Source: Polyangium spumosum (GTDB lineage Bacteria > Myxococcota_A > Polyangia > Polyangiales > Polyangiaceae). Taken from it: a DNA stretch of 64,000 nucleotides. Under the pieces are notes generated by a model, which had not been told where the DNA came from, did not search any database, and was given only the letters and a program-made list of their open reading frames with translations. Positions 1-9,200 of the stretch are shown piece by piece; within the stretch, counting starts at the first letter, position 1, and the number at the start of each line of letters is the position of its first letter. The position numbers and the translations under genes were made by a program. The stretch covers positions 62,001-126,000 of the forward strand of contig NZ_WJIE01000020.1 of NCBI RefSeq assembly GCF_009649845.1, given 5' to 3'.

Positions 1-1
1 G

Positions 2-1429
2 CCGCTCGGGACGATCACGGCGAAGGACAAGTACATCGGCAACAGCATGCCGATCACGGCCGGCGGCCGGCTGATCTTCGACGGCTCGTTCGGCCCGGTC
101 TCGTTCGGCTTGAACCTGCGCGGCGTCTACCGCCCGGAGGCGCGGCTCGGCTCGACGGTCGTGGGTCCCTTCGAGTTCCGCTACGGCGCTGCGGTCGGCT
201 ACCGCGTGAGCCCGACGGTCCGGGTGCTCGCCGAAGGGTTCGGCGGGACGAAGTTCAGCTCGCAGAACGGGACGAACTCGCTCGAGGTCGACGGCGCCAT
301 CCAGATCACGCCGCTCTCGTTGCCTGTCGCGTTCACGCTGGGCGGCGGCGGCGGCGTGCTGCAAGGCGTGGGCGTGCCGCTCTTCCGCGCGCTCGGCGGC
401 GTGGCCTTCGTGGCCGAGGTCGGCGACGAGGACGGCGACGGCATCAACGACAAGGACGACAAGTGTCCGTCGATCGCCGAGGACAAGGACGGCTTCGAAG
501 ACGACGACGGCTGCCTCGAGGACGACAACGATCAGGACAAGGTCCCGGACCTCCAGGACAAGTGTCCGCTGAAGCCGGAGACGATCAACGGCCTGCAAGA
601 CGACGACGGCTGTCCCGACGAGCTGCCGGACAAGGACAAGGACGGCATCGGCGACGCCGACGACAAGTGCCCGGACGACTTCGGCAAGATGCGCGTGAAG
701 GAGTTCTACGGCTGTCCGGACAAGGACCAGGACGGCATCGCCGACAAGGCCGACGGCTGCCCCGATCAACCGGAAGACACGGACGGCTTCGCCGACACCG
801 ATGGCTGCCCGGATCCGGACAACGACGGCGACAAGATCAACGACGAGCTCGACGAGTGCATCGAGCAGCCCGAGGTCTACAACGGCTTCAAGGACACGGA
901 CGGCTGCCCCGACGAGTCGCCGGACTCGGACAAGGACGGCATCCCGGACGAGAAGGACAAGTGCCCGCAGAAGCCGGAGAACCTCAACGGCTTCGAGGAC
1001 ATGGACGGCTGCCCGGACAAGGGCCCGTCGCTCGTCCAGATCACGGAGGACGACGTCAAGATCCTCCAGCGCGTCGACTTCGCGACCAACAGCGACAAGA
1101 TCCAGGGCGCGACGAGCTTCGCCGTGCTCAACGCGGTGGCGAGCGTGCTCGAGATCCACAAGGAGATCTTCCTCGTGGAGATCGCAGGCCACACGGACAA
1201 CGTGGGCAAGGTCGAGGAGAACCGCGCTCTGTCGCAGAAGCGCGCCGAGGCCGTGGTCAAGTACCTGGTCGACAAGGGCATCGACAAGGCGAGGCTCGTG
1301 GCGAAGGGCTACGGGCCCGACAAGCCGATCGGCGACAACAAGTTCGCTGCCGGCCGCCAGAAGAACCGCCGCGTCGAGTTCAACATCCTGAAGTCGGCGA
1401 AGAAGACCCAGGCGGCCCCGCCTCCGTGA
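2..1429 (+). CDS. OmpA-family outer-membrane protein with thrombospondin type-3 repeats (5' end outside window)
   Basis: The reading frame is already open at the left edge, so the N-terminus and signal peptide lie outside the window; 475 residues are visible. The first ~135 visible residues look like beta-barrel strands (alternating aromatic and glycine residues). From about base 420 to 1030 there is a run of Asp-rich repeats of the DxDxDG...DKCP type, typical of calcium-binding thrombospondin type-3 repeats. From about base 1070 to the end there is an OmpA-like peptidoglycan-binding domain, with a readable core around AGHTDNVG and the NRRVEF end. The known role of this family is to link the outer membrane to peptidoglycan. 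The Lys/Ala/Pro tail is short. A weak hairpin follows the stop. The domain call is firm; the specific function of this member is unknown. Confidence 0.9.
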   Translation, partial: PLGTITAKDKYIGNSMPITAGGRLIFDGSFGPVSFGLNLRGVYRPEARLGSTVVGPFEFRYGAAVGYRVSPTVRVLAEGFGGTKFSSQNGTNSLEVDGAIQITPLSLPVAFTLGGGGGVLQGVGVPLFRALGGVAFVAEVGDEDGDGINDKDDKCPSIAEDKDGFEDDDGCLEDDNDQDKVPDLQDKCPLKPETINGLQDDDGCPDELPDKDKDGIGDADDKCPDDFGKMRVKEFYGCPDKDQDGIADKADGCPDQPEDTDGFADTDGCPDPDNDGDKINDELDECIEQPEVYNGFKDTDGCPDESPDSDKDGIPDEKDKCPQKPENLNGFEDMDGCPDKGPSLVQITEDDVKILQRVDFATNSDKIQGATSFAVLNAVASVLEIHKEIFLVEIAGHTDNVGKVEENRALSQKRAEAVVKYLVDKGIDKARLVAKGYGPDKPIGDNKFAAGRQKNRRVEFNILKSAKKTQAAPPP

Positions 1430-1448
1430 CGGTGAGGGGGCTCCGGTC

Positions 1449-1467
1449 GGACTGCGTTGCAGTCCTT
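1449..1467 (+). terminator. possible hairpin terminator after the OmpA-family gene
   Basis: GGACTGC and GCAGTCC form a 7-bp stem around a GTT loop 19 bases after the stop codon. Only TT follows before a C-rich tract (nine C, A, six C), so this is a weak intrinsic terminator at best. Confidence 0.3.
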
Positions 1468-1627
1468 CCTCTGCCCCCCCCCACCCCCCGCGCTTTCGGT
1501 CCGAGAGCGATCCCTGATTCGATCCAAAAGGAACCAAATCCCGCGCCGGGTGTCCTGGTAGAGTCTTCTCGACAGGATCGGGGGCTTCCTGTGCCTCCGT
1601 CTTTCGTCGATGCGGAGGCACCCCAGG

Positions 1628-4600
1628 ATGTCCTCGAACCTCGCCCGTCCGCGCTTGGCCGTCGTCGTGCTGGCGCTCCTCACCCTGGTTTGTCCAGGGC
1701 TCCTCACCGCATGTCGTGAGCCGGAGCGACCGCTCCACCCACGATCCCAGACCTGGGCCGAGCTACGGACGGTCCGGCGCGACGTGACGGTCGCGCCACC
1801 CGGCGAGCCGGAGCGGCCTCCATACCCGCGCGAACGGCTCGTGGACGGAGAGGTGGTGCGGGTGCAAGAGGACGGGCTCGCGTGGCTGCGTCGGGACGGG
1901 GGCGCGACGCTGCTCGTCCGAGGGCCCGCCGAGCTCGCCCTGCACGCCGACGTGATCACCATCAAGCACGGGCGCGTCTTCGTGGATACGCCCGCGACCA
2001 TCACCACGGAGCTCGAGACGCCGACGGGCCCGCTGCACCTCGCGCAGGTGCGCGCGAGCATCGACGTGGCCCGGAAAGACGGCGCGACGGACGTGTACGT
2101 GCTCGCCGGCGAGGTCCGCACGGACGGCTCGGCGCGCGCGACGGCCGGGGAGCGGCTCCTGCTCGAGCCGCACAAAGGCCAGCCGATCGCGAGGACGTCG
2201 CCGGTGCTGACGTGGGAGGACTGGACGGGCGGGCTCGCGACGACGGATCGCTCGGCCGAACCCTCGCCCTACGGCGTGGGCACGGTGGGCGCGCGGCGGC
2301 CGGGCGAGCAAGGCGCGCCGCGCTTCCCGCTCGCGATCCAGAGGCTCGACGTGCGCGTGTCGATCCAGGAGGACTTCGCGATCACCGAGGTCGACGAGGT
2401 CTTCTTCAACCCGAGCTCGGCGACGGTCGAGGGCATCTACCGCTTCCGCACGCCCGCGGGCGCGACGCTGCACAAGTTCGGCGTGGATCGCGACGGCGTG
2501 GTGTTCTGGGGCTACGTCAAGGAGAAGCAGGCCGCCGCGGCGCAGTACCAGGCGAACGTCTACGAAGGCAGCAAGGAAGATCCCGCGCTGCTCGAGTGGG
2601 AGGCGCCCGGCGTGTACAAGGCGCGGCTCTACCCGATCCTGCCCGGACAATCGCGGCGGGTCGTGGTGCGTTACGCCGAGTGGCTCGGCCGAACGGGGCC
2701 ACGCGGCGAGCGGCGGCTCTACGTGTACCCGATGGCCGCCGAAGGCGCAGAAGGGTCACTGCCACACATCGAGGAGCTGACGGCGACGATCGATCTCGCG
2801 CGTGCTTCTGCGCGCGAGGTGCGCACGGGCATGAGCGGCGCGCGCGAGGGCGGGACGATCACGGTGCGCGCGCAGGACTTCGTGCCGAGGGCCGATCTCG
2901 CGATCGAGCTCTTCGACGACGGCCTCGTCGCGCCGCGTGGATACAGCGCGCCCCACACGATGGACCTCGAGACGGTGCCGCCGTCCGAGCGCGCAGACGC
3001 GGCGAAGCGCGCGAAGACGGAGGCCGACTACGTGATCGTGCCTGTGCGAGCGGCCGACGTGCCGCTCTCGAAGGGCGGGCTCGATCTGGCGATCGTGATC
3101 GACACGTCGGCGGCGACGGACGCGGCGTCGCTCGCGATCGCGCGCGCGACGACGGCGGCCCTGCTCGCGCACCTCGGCAAGGACGATCGGGTGGGCGTGT
3201 TCGGAGGGGACACGTCGCTCGTGCCCCTGGTGCCAGGAAAAACGGGCCTCGGGACGATCGACGAGGCCGGGCGGCGCGAGGTGCTCGCGCGGATGTCGCA
3301 GATCGAGCGGGGCGGAGCGACGGATCTCGGTGCGATGTTGAGCCAGGCCGCGGCGCTCCTGGATCCGGCGCGGCGCGGCGCGGTGGTGTACGTCGGCGAC
3401 GGCGCGCCCACGGTCGGCGAGCTGCGGCTGCAGGAGCTGCGCGATCGGATGGCGAAGCTGCCGAGGCCGGTGCGGATGTTCGGCGTGGGCGTGGGCGACG
3501 AGGCCGACATGGCGCTGCTCGAAGGCCTCGCGCGTGGTGGTTTTGCCGAGCGCGTGGCCGACGCGAACGCGGCGGCGCGCGTGGCGCTCAGGCTGCTCGA
3601 GCACGCGGAGCGTCCGGTTTGGCTGGGCGCGCAGGTGGACCTCGGGCCCACGGTGGAGCGGATCTTCCCGCGGGATCTCGGCGCGCTGGTGGCGGACGAG
3701 AGCATCGCGGTGATCGGCCGCGTGACGGCCGGAGGGCTGCCCACGACGGTGGCGCTGACCGGGCCCGCGGGTACGGTCAAGACAAACATGCAGGTGACGC
3801 GGATCGAGGATCACGGAGACCTGCGGCGTCGATGGGCGGAGGGGCGTCTCTTGCAGATGATGGCCGAGGCGACGGGGCGCGCGGCGATGGTGGATCTCGG
3901 CTCGCGGCACGCGATCATCACGCCGGTCACGTCGCTCTACGTGCCGACGAAGAACGAGATGACGCCCGAGGAGCGCGCGGAGCTCGAGCGCAAGAAGGGC
4001 ATGGCGCGCAGCCTCGTGGAGACGAAGCGCCGGATGGGATGGACGCCGATCATCAAGTCGGACGTCGACGTCGACGAGGAGGAGGCAAAGCCCGAGGCCG
4101 AGCTCGCCGCTGCGCCGAACGCCGACAACAAGGAAGGTGGCACGGGCACGCGGGCGAAGGGCGAAGAGGGCTCGATGGGCAACCCCACGCGCTCCTCGGG
4201 CAACCGCTACGGCGTGCAAGGGCCCGCGGACAACGCCGACTCGCGGCAAGCCGCGATGCGCGACGCGGCCGAGTTCGGGATGATCGGCCTGCTCAACGCG
4301 GGATCGGGCGGCGATCCAAACGCGCCCACGGCGCCGTGGGGCCGCGACGATTCGCTCGGCGGTGATGCGCTCTCCGCGCGAGGCAACCAGTGGGGAGACA
4401 CGACCGGCGACTCGTTCGGCGCGGGCGGCCTCGGGCTCTCGGGCGTCGCCGCGGGCGGCGGCGGGCGAGGCGAGGGGATCGGGCTCGGGAACATCGGGAC
4501 GATCGGGCACGGCGCAGGCACGGGCACGGGACAAGGGTTCGGCTCGGGCGCGGGGCGGCTCGGCGGATCCCACAGGAGCGCGCCGCCGAAGATCATGGAG

Positions 4601-6265
4601 GCGCCGATCGCGATGCCGAGCTCCGCGGCGACGGCCGCGCCGGCGGCGCCTCGACCTGCCCCGCAGGCGGCGCCGTCGTTGCCGGCCGGCCTCGCAAAGC
4701 AATCGAACGCGCCCGGGGATCCGCTCACAGGCGCCGAGGTGCTGGACGGCAAGGCGACCGCGGGAGAGGTCGATGTGCCGAAGGCCGACGAGGCCCAGAA
4801 GGCGGCCGAGAAGAAGGCGAAGGGCGCCGCGGGGTCGAGCGGTCGGTTCACGCTCGTGGTCCAGGTGGGCGACGTGCCGCACAAGGCGTCGCCGTGCAGC
4901 GGGGCTGCGCTCGTGCCGTTCGGGGAGCGGGTGGGCTTGTGGCGCGAGCGGTTCGGGCGCGTCGCGGGCAACCCGCTGGGCGTGCAGTCGGTCTACCGCG
5001 CGGCGCTGTCGGCGTGTGAGGCGCCGACGTGGCGCGAGAGGTCGAAGCTCGTCTCGCTCATGCTCGACGCGATGCCGTCGATCGCGTCGAAGGTGTCGCT
5101 CTGGCGCGTGATGTTCACGGATCTCGGCGTGGCCGACGCGCTCTACCGCGGGATCCTCGCGCGGGTGCGCACGGCGCAAGAGATGCGCGAGCTGCACGCG
5201 GCGCTCGGGCTGAAGACGATGGATCCGGGGCTCCTCGAGAAGCTCATCAAGGACACGAAGTCGCCCGACGAGCGGGTGAAGAAGCTGCGCGAGCTCGTGG
5301 CGCAGTGGCCGAACGATTTCGCGCTCGCGTTGCGGCTGCTCGACATGCTGGAGGACGCAGGGGACGACGCGGGCGCGCGTGAGCTCGGCCGGACGCTCCG
5401 GTCGAGGCCCGACGCGGACGCGCGCGTGCGGACCGCGGTGGGCGAGCTCTACCTGCGCCTCGCGGTGAAGGAGACGGACGCGGGCAAGAAGGCGGCGTAC
5501 GAGGCCGAGGCGCGCAGGTCGTTCGGCGAGATCGTGGAGTTTGCCCCCGACGATCCGGTGGCGCGGCGCAGGCTCGGTGATCTCTTGAGGGCCCACGGTT
5601 GGTACGCGGACGCGGCGCGGCAGTACGAGACGCTGGCGCGGCTCGCGCCCGACGACACGAGCGTCTCGCTGCTGCTCGCGGCGGCCGCCGAGGGGACGGG
5701 CAAGCTCGAAGAGGCGATCAAGTGGACGGAGAAGGGCGGCGCGGCAGGCGCGCCCGACGCGGAGCAGAGCCCGGCCGTGACGGCGCGAGCGTTCGCGGCG
5801 ACGTACCTCGCGTGGGGCCGGCTCGAGGCGCAGAAGGCCGGCAAGAAGGACGAGGAGCAGACGCTGCGCGCGCGTCTCTTGCGGGTGATCTCGACCGAGC
5901 GCGCGGCGGGCAAGGCGCCGCGTGGGGCGCGGGTGTCGCTCACGTGGTCGCACCCGGAGTTCCACCCGTCGCTCTGGACGAACGCGCTCGGTACGCAGAT
6001 GCCGGCGCCGGAGGGCGACGTGACGCTGGGCATTTCGCAGGCCCTCCTGCCGATGCGCCCGGACGCACGCGTGGAGGTGCGGATCGAAGGTGAGGACGTG
6101 GAGCACGCAGCGCGCCTCGGCGCGGAGGCGGTCCTGACGGTCATCTTCGACGAAGGTGAGGACGGCGAGACCATCGTGAAGCAAACGATCCGCTTCGCGC
6201 GCGGCGGCAAGCCGGTGCGGGCGTTCGCCATCTCGAAGGGTGAGGCCCGGGAGGTCGAGCCGTGA
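1628..6265 (+). CDS. large lipoprotein with FecR-like, VIT, VWA, Gly-rich and TPR regions
   Basis: This encodes 1545 residues from the ATG at 1628, which has CGGAGG nine bases upstream; an upstream in-frame ATG at 1610 lacks this. The signal peptide ends in a lipobox (LLTAC), so the protein should be lipid-anchored. Approximate order: FecR-like barrel (50-190), VIT domain (234-357), von Willebrand A domain (481-657), a long Gly-rich low-complexity stretch (840-1020), then a TPR-like helical region (1200-1360). VIT-VWA proteins resemble inter-alpha-trypsin-inhibitor heavy chains and normally bind partners through a metal site. Here the MIDAS motif reads DTSAA rather than DxSxS, so metal binding may be lost. 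It overlaps the next gene by four bases (GTGA), and the two share the whole VIT-VWA-TPR plan, so they are tandem paralogues. The partner protein and function are unknown. Confidence 0.88.
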   Translation: MSSNLARPRLAVVVLALLTLVCPGLLTACREPERPLHPRSQTWAELRTVRRDVTVAPPGEPERPPYPRERLVDGEVVRVQEDGLAWLRRDGGATLLVRGPAELALHADVITIKHGRVFVDTPATITTELETPTGPLHLAQVRASIDVARKDGATDVYVLAGEVRTDGSARATAGERLLLEPHKGQPIARTSPVLTWEDWTGGLATTDRSAEPSPYGVGTVGARRPGEQGAPRFPLAIQRLDVRVSIQEDFAITEVDEVFFNPSSATVEGIYRFRTPAGATLHKFGVDRDGVVFWGYVKEKQAAAAQYQANVYEGSKEDPALLEWEAPGVYKARLYPILPGQSRRVVVRYAEWLGRTGPRGERRLYVYPMAAEGAEGSLPHIEELTATIDLARASAREVRTGMSGAREGGTITVRAQDFVPRADLAIELFDDGLVAPRGYSAPHTMDLETVPPSERADAAKRAKTEADYVIVPVRAADVPLSKGGLDLAIVIDTSAATDAASLAIARATTAALLAHLGKDDRVGVFGGDTSLVPLVPGKTGLGTIDEAGRREVLARMSQIERGGATDLGAMLSQAAALLDPARRGAVVYVGDGAPTVGELRLQELRDRMAKLPRPVRMFGVGVGDEADMALLEGLARGGFAERVADANAAARVALRLLEHAERPVWLGAQVDLGPTVERIFPRDLGALVADESIAVIGRVTAGGLPTTVALTGPAGTVKTNMQVTRIEDHGDLRRRWAEGRLLQMMAEATGRAAMVDLGSRHAIITPVTSLYVPTKNEMTPEERAELERKKGMARSLVETKRRMGWTPIIKSDVDVDEEEAKPEAELAAAPNADNKEGGTGTRAKGEEGSMGNPTRSSGNRYGVQGPADNADSRQAAMRDAAEFGMIGLLNAGSGGDPNAPTAPWGRDDSLGGDALSARGNQWGDTTGDSFGAGGLGLSGVAAGGGGRGEGIGLGNIGTIGHGAGTGTGQGFGSGAGRLGGSHRSAPPKIMEAPIAMPSSAATAAPAAPRPAPQAAPSLPAGLAKQSNAPGDPLTGAEVLDGKATAGEVDVPKADEAQKAAEKKAKGAAGSSGRFTLVVQVGDVPHKASPCSGAALVPFGERVGLWRERFGRVAGNPLGVQSVYRAALSACEAPTWRERSKLVSLMLDAMPSIASKVSLWRVMFTDLGVADALYRGILARVRTAQEMRELHAALGLKTMDPGLLEKLIKDTKSPDERVKKLRELVAQWPNDFALALRLLDMLEDAGDDAGARELGRTLRSRPDADARVRTAVGELYLRLAVKETDAGKKAAYEAEARRSFGEIVEFAPDDPVARRRLGDLLRAHGWYADAARQYETLARLAPDDTSVSLLLAAAAEGTGKLEEAIKWTEKGGAAGAPDAEQSPAVTARAFAATYLAWGRLEAQKAGKKDEEQTLRARLLRVISTERAAGKAPRGARVSLTWSHPEFHPSLWTNALGTQMPAPEGDVTLGISQALLPMRPDARVEVRIEGEDVEHAARLGAEAVLTVIFDEGEDGETIVKQTIRFARGGKPVRAFAISKGEAREVEP

Positions 6266-9200
6266 GCGACGAGCGACGAGAAGAGCAAGACGTGAAGGAC
6301 CCGGCCCCCGCCGAAACGAGCGTGACGGACGCCGAGGCGCCGCTTTGTCCCGACGAACCCCCGGCCGGCGCAGAAGAAAAGGGGAGCGCGAGCGAGGGCG
6401 GTAACGCAAGCGGAGGCGGAGACGGCAGCGGGAGCGGGAGCGGCAACGGGAGCGGCAACGGGAAAGACGACGACGAAGACGACGAAGACGACGAGCCCGC
6501 GGCCGCGGCTCCCGAGCCTCCGCGCGTCGACGAGCGCCGTATCCTCGTCGTCACGCGCGGCGACAAACTCGACACCGTCGAGTGGTTGCCCGTCCGTGAT
6601 CCCCGCGCGCAGGAGCAGATCCGGCGGACGCCCGCCGCGCCCTTGCCGCCCGAGGGGGCGAGCATCCCGCCCGCGCTCTTCGCGATCGTGAGCTCGATCG
6701 TGGTCATCCTCGTGACCGTCGTCCTCTTGCGTGGGCAAGGCGAGCGCAAGCCGAGCCAGCCGCTCGTGCCGACGGTGGCCGATCTGCAGGCCGTACACGC
6801 GTCGGTGACGGCCGCAGGCGCTCCCGTGCACAAGACGCGGCGCCTCTCCGAGGGTGACGTCGTCGAGACCGACGTGGAGGGTCGAGCGCGCCTGCGGCTC
6901 GATGACGGCACGGGCCTCGTGCTGGATCGCTCGACGCGGCTGCGCCTCACGCAGAAGGGCGTGGCGCTCGATCACGGGCGCATCTTCGTGCAAGGCGCGC
7001 TCGGCGCGCGGACCGAGATCGAGCTCGGCGAGGCGACGGGGATCGTCAGCGGCGCGAACACCGGCATCGAGCGCCCGCGCGAGCGAGCGGCGAGCGCGAA
7101 GCTCTACGCGGCGACCGAGGAGATCACGGTGCGCGCCGGCGGCGTCGAGAAGACCGTGCGCGGCGGCGAGACGGCCACCGTGACCGGCAACAAAGTCGAG
7201 GTCGCGCCCGAGCGCGGCTACGACGACTGGACGGGCGGCATGGCCGCGCCCTGGGGCGCGAAGGGCGCGCCGCGCAGGGCCGTCGGTGAGCTCTGGGGTC
7301 GGCCGGACAAACCCGGTGACGCCGGCTCGCCGCTCACGATCCGCGCGCACGACGTGGAGGCGAAGGTCGCGCGCGAGCTCGCCGAGACCGAGGTGCGGAC
7401 GACGTTCTTCAACGCCGGCAGCAGCGCCGTGACGGGCGACTATCGCCTGGCGATCCCGCCGGGCGCGATCGTCGCGCGTTTCGCCTCGGTGCGCGGCGGG
7501 AGCACGAACGAGGGGCACATCGCGCTCGCGACGCGCGACACGCGCCAGCACAACGGCTCGGGCGGGGAGGTGCTCGAGTGGGCCGGTGAGGGCTGGGTCC
7601 GCGCGACGATCCCGAGCATCGCGCCCGGCGCGACGGTGCAGGTCATCGTGCGGTACGTCGAGTGGCTCTCGCCGCGACCGAAGGGCGATGGGACCTGGAT
7701 CGTGCAGTACCGCTACCCGATGGTGTCGGACGCCGCGCCGCCGCTCATCGGCGAGTTCTCCGCGAAGATCGACGCCACGCAGTCGAGCCCGAAGTCCATC
7801 GGCGCCGGGCTCGGGGCGCGCGTGACGGGCAGCACCGTCGAGGTGCGGCGGCCCGATTACCGCCCGACGGCGGACCTCGTGGTGGACGTGGCGATCGAGC
7901 CCTCCTCGGCGCCCGCGCGGCTCTTCGTGGCGCCGCCGTTCGAGGGCGACGAGGACGATCCGGCCTCCACGATCCTCGTGCGCACCGAGGTGCCCGAGGC
8001 GCGCGCCGAGGACGGCGTCACGCTCGCGCTCGTGCTCGACGTCTCGTCGAGCGTGGAGCCTGCGCTGCTCGACGCCGAGCGCGCGCTCGTCGACGCGGTG
8101 CTCGCGGGCCTCGGGGCGCGTGATCGCGTGGTGGTGCTGGCGGCCGATCAGACGGTTCGTCCCATCGGCCCTCCGGCGATCGGCCCCGTGGACGAGGCGC
8201 GCCGCAAGGCGATCCGCGAGGCGCTCGGGCAAATCTCGACGGGCGGCGCGACGGATCTCGGCCGCGCCCTCGAGGCAGGCGCGGACGCGCTCCCCATCGA
8301 CGCCCCCGCGGGCATGGTGATCTACGTGGGTGACGGCTGGCCGACCGTTGGAGATCCAACGGTCGATCGGATCCAGGCGCGGCTCGCGCGCAGGCAGGGC
8401 GGCGCGCCTCGGCTCGGCGCCGTGGGCGTCGGGCCGCTCGTCAACCGCTTCGCCCTCGCGAGCCTGGTGCGCGGCTCGGGGCCGCTGCTCGAGATCGCGG
8501 ACACGACGGACGCCGCGCGCGTCGCGACCGAGCTCATCGCCGAGGCCCTGCAGCCCGCGGTGGCGGGCGTCGAGGTCGTCTTCGGGACCGAGGTCGATCG
8601 GATCTACCCGCGATCGGCGCGGGCGATCACGGCCGGCGAGACGGTCTTCGCGGTCGGCCGCGTGCGGGGTGATCCGCCGCGCTCGATCACGCTGCGGTAC
8701 CGCGACGCGCAGGGCGTGCACGAGGAGAAACGCTCGGTGGTCGTGGAGCGCGCGCTGCGCGAGCAGGACGTGGCGCGGCGCTGGGCCGCGGCGCGCGTCG
8801 AGGAGATCGCGCTGAAGGGCAAGGGCCGCGAGGCCGCGACCGACGTCGCGCTGCGCGCCGGCCTGCTCACGCCGTGGACGGGCTTCGTCATCGGCGGCCC
8901 GCGCGTCTACGCGCCGTCGCTCCTGCAGACCCGCATCCTCGATCTCTCGGCCGGGCCCGAGTCGGGCTTCTCGGCCGCGTTCGCGACGCCGCGCGCGGCC
9001 GCCGGGACGCTCATGAACGTCCCGCAGGAGACCGAGTCCGCCGAGGGGGACGACGACGAGGCTGCCTACAAGGCCGCGGTCGCCGAGGCCGCGGCCCGGC
9101 TGCTCGACGAGGCGGGCCCCTCGGTCCGCGCGTGCCGCGACTCGCGCGCGGCGCTCCGGCCCGAGCTCACGGGCAAGCTCGACGTGCGCTTCTCGATCGA

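Noticed and set aside
2756-6409. A 1217-codon open frame opposite the first VIT-VWA gene, and a 1601-codon one at 5449-10254
   Set aside because: At this GC content the antisense strand of a real gene rarely meets a stop. Translation is Arg/Ala/Pro-rich with no domain, no ribosome site and codon use opposite to that of the sense gene.
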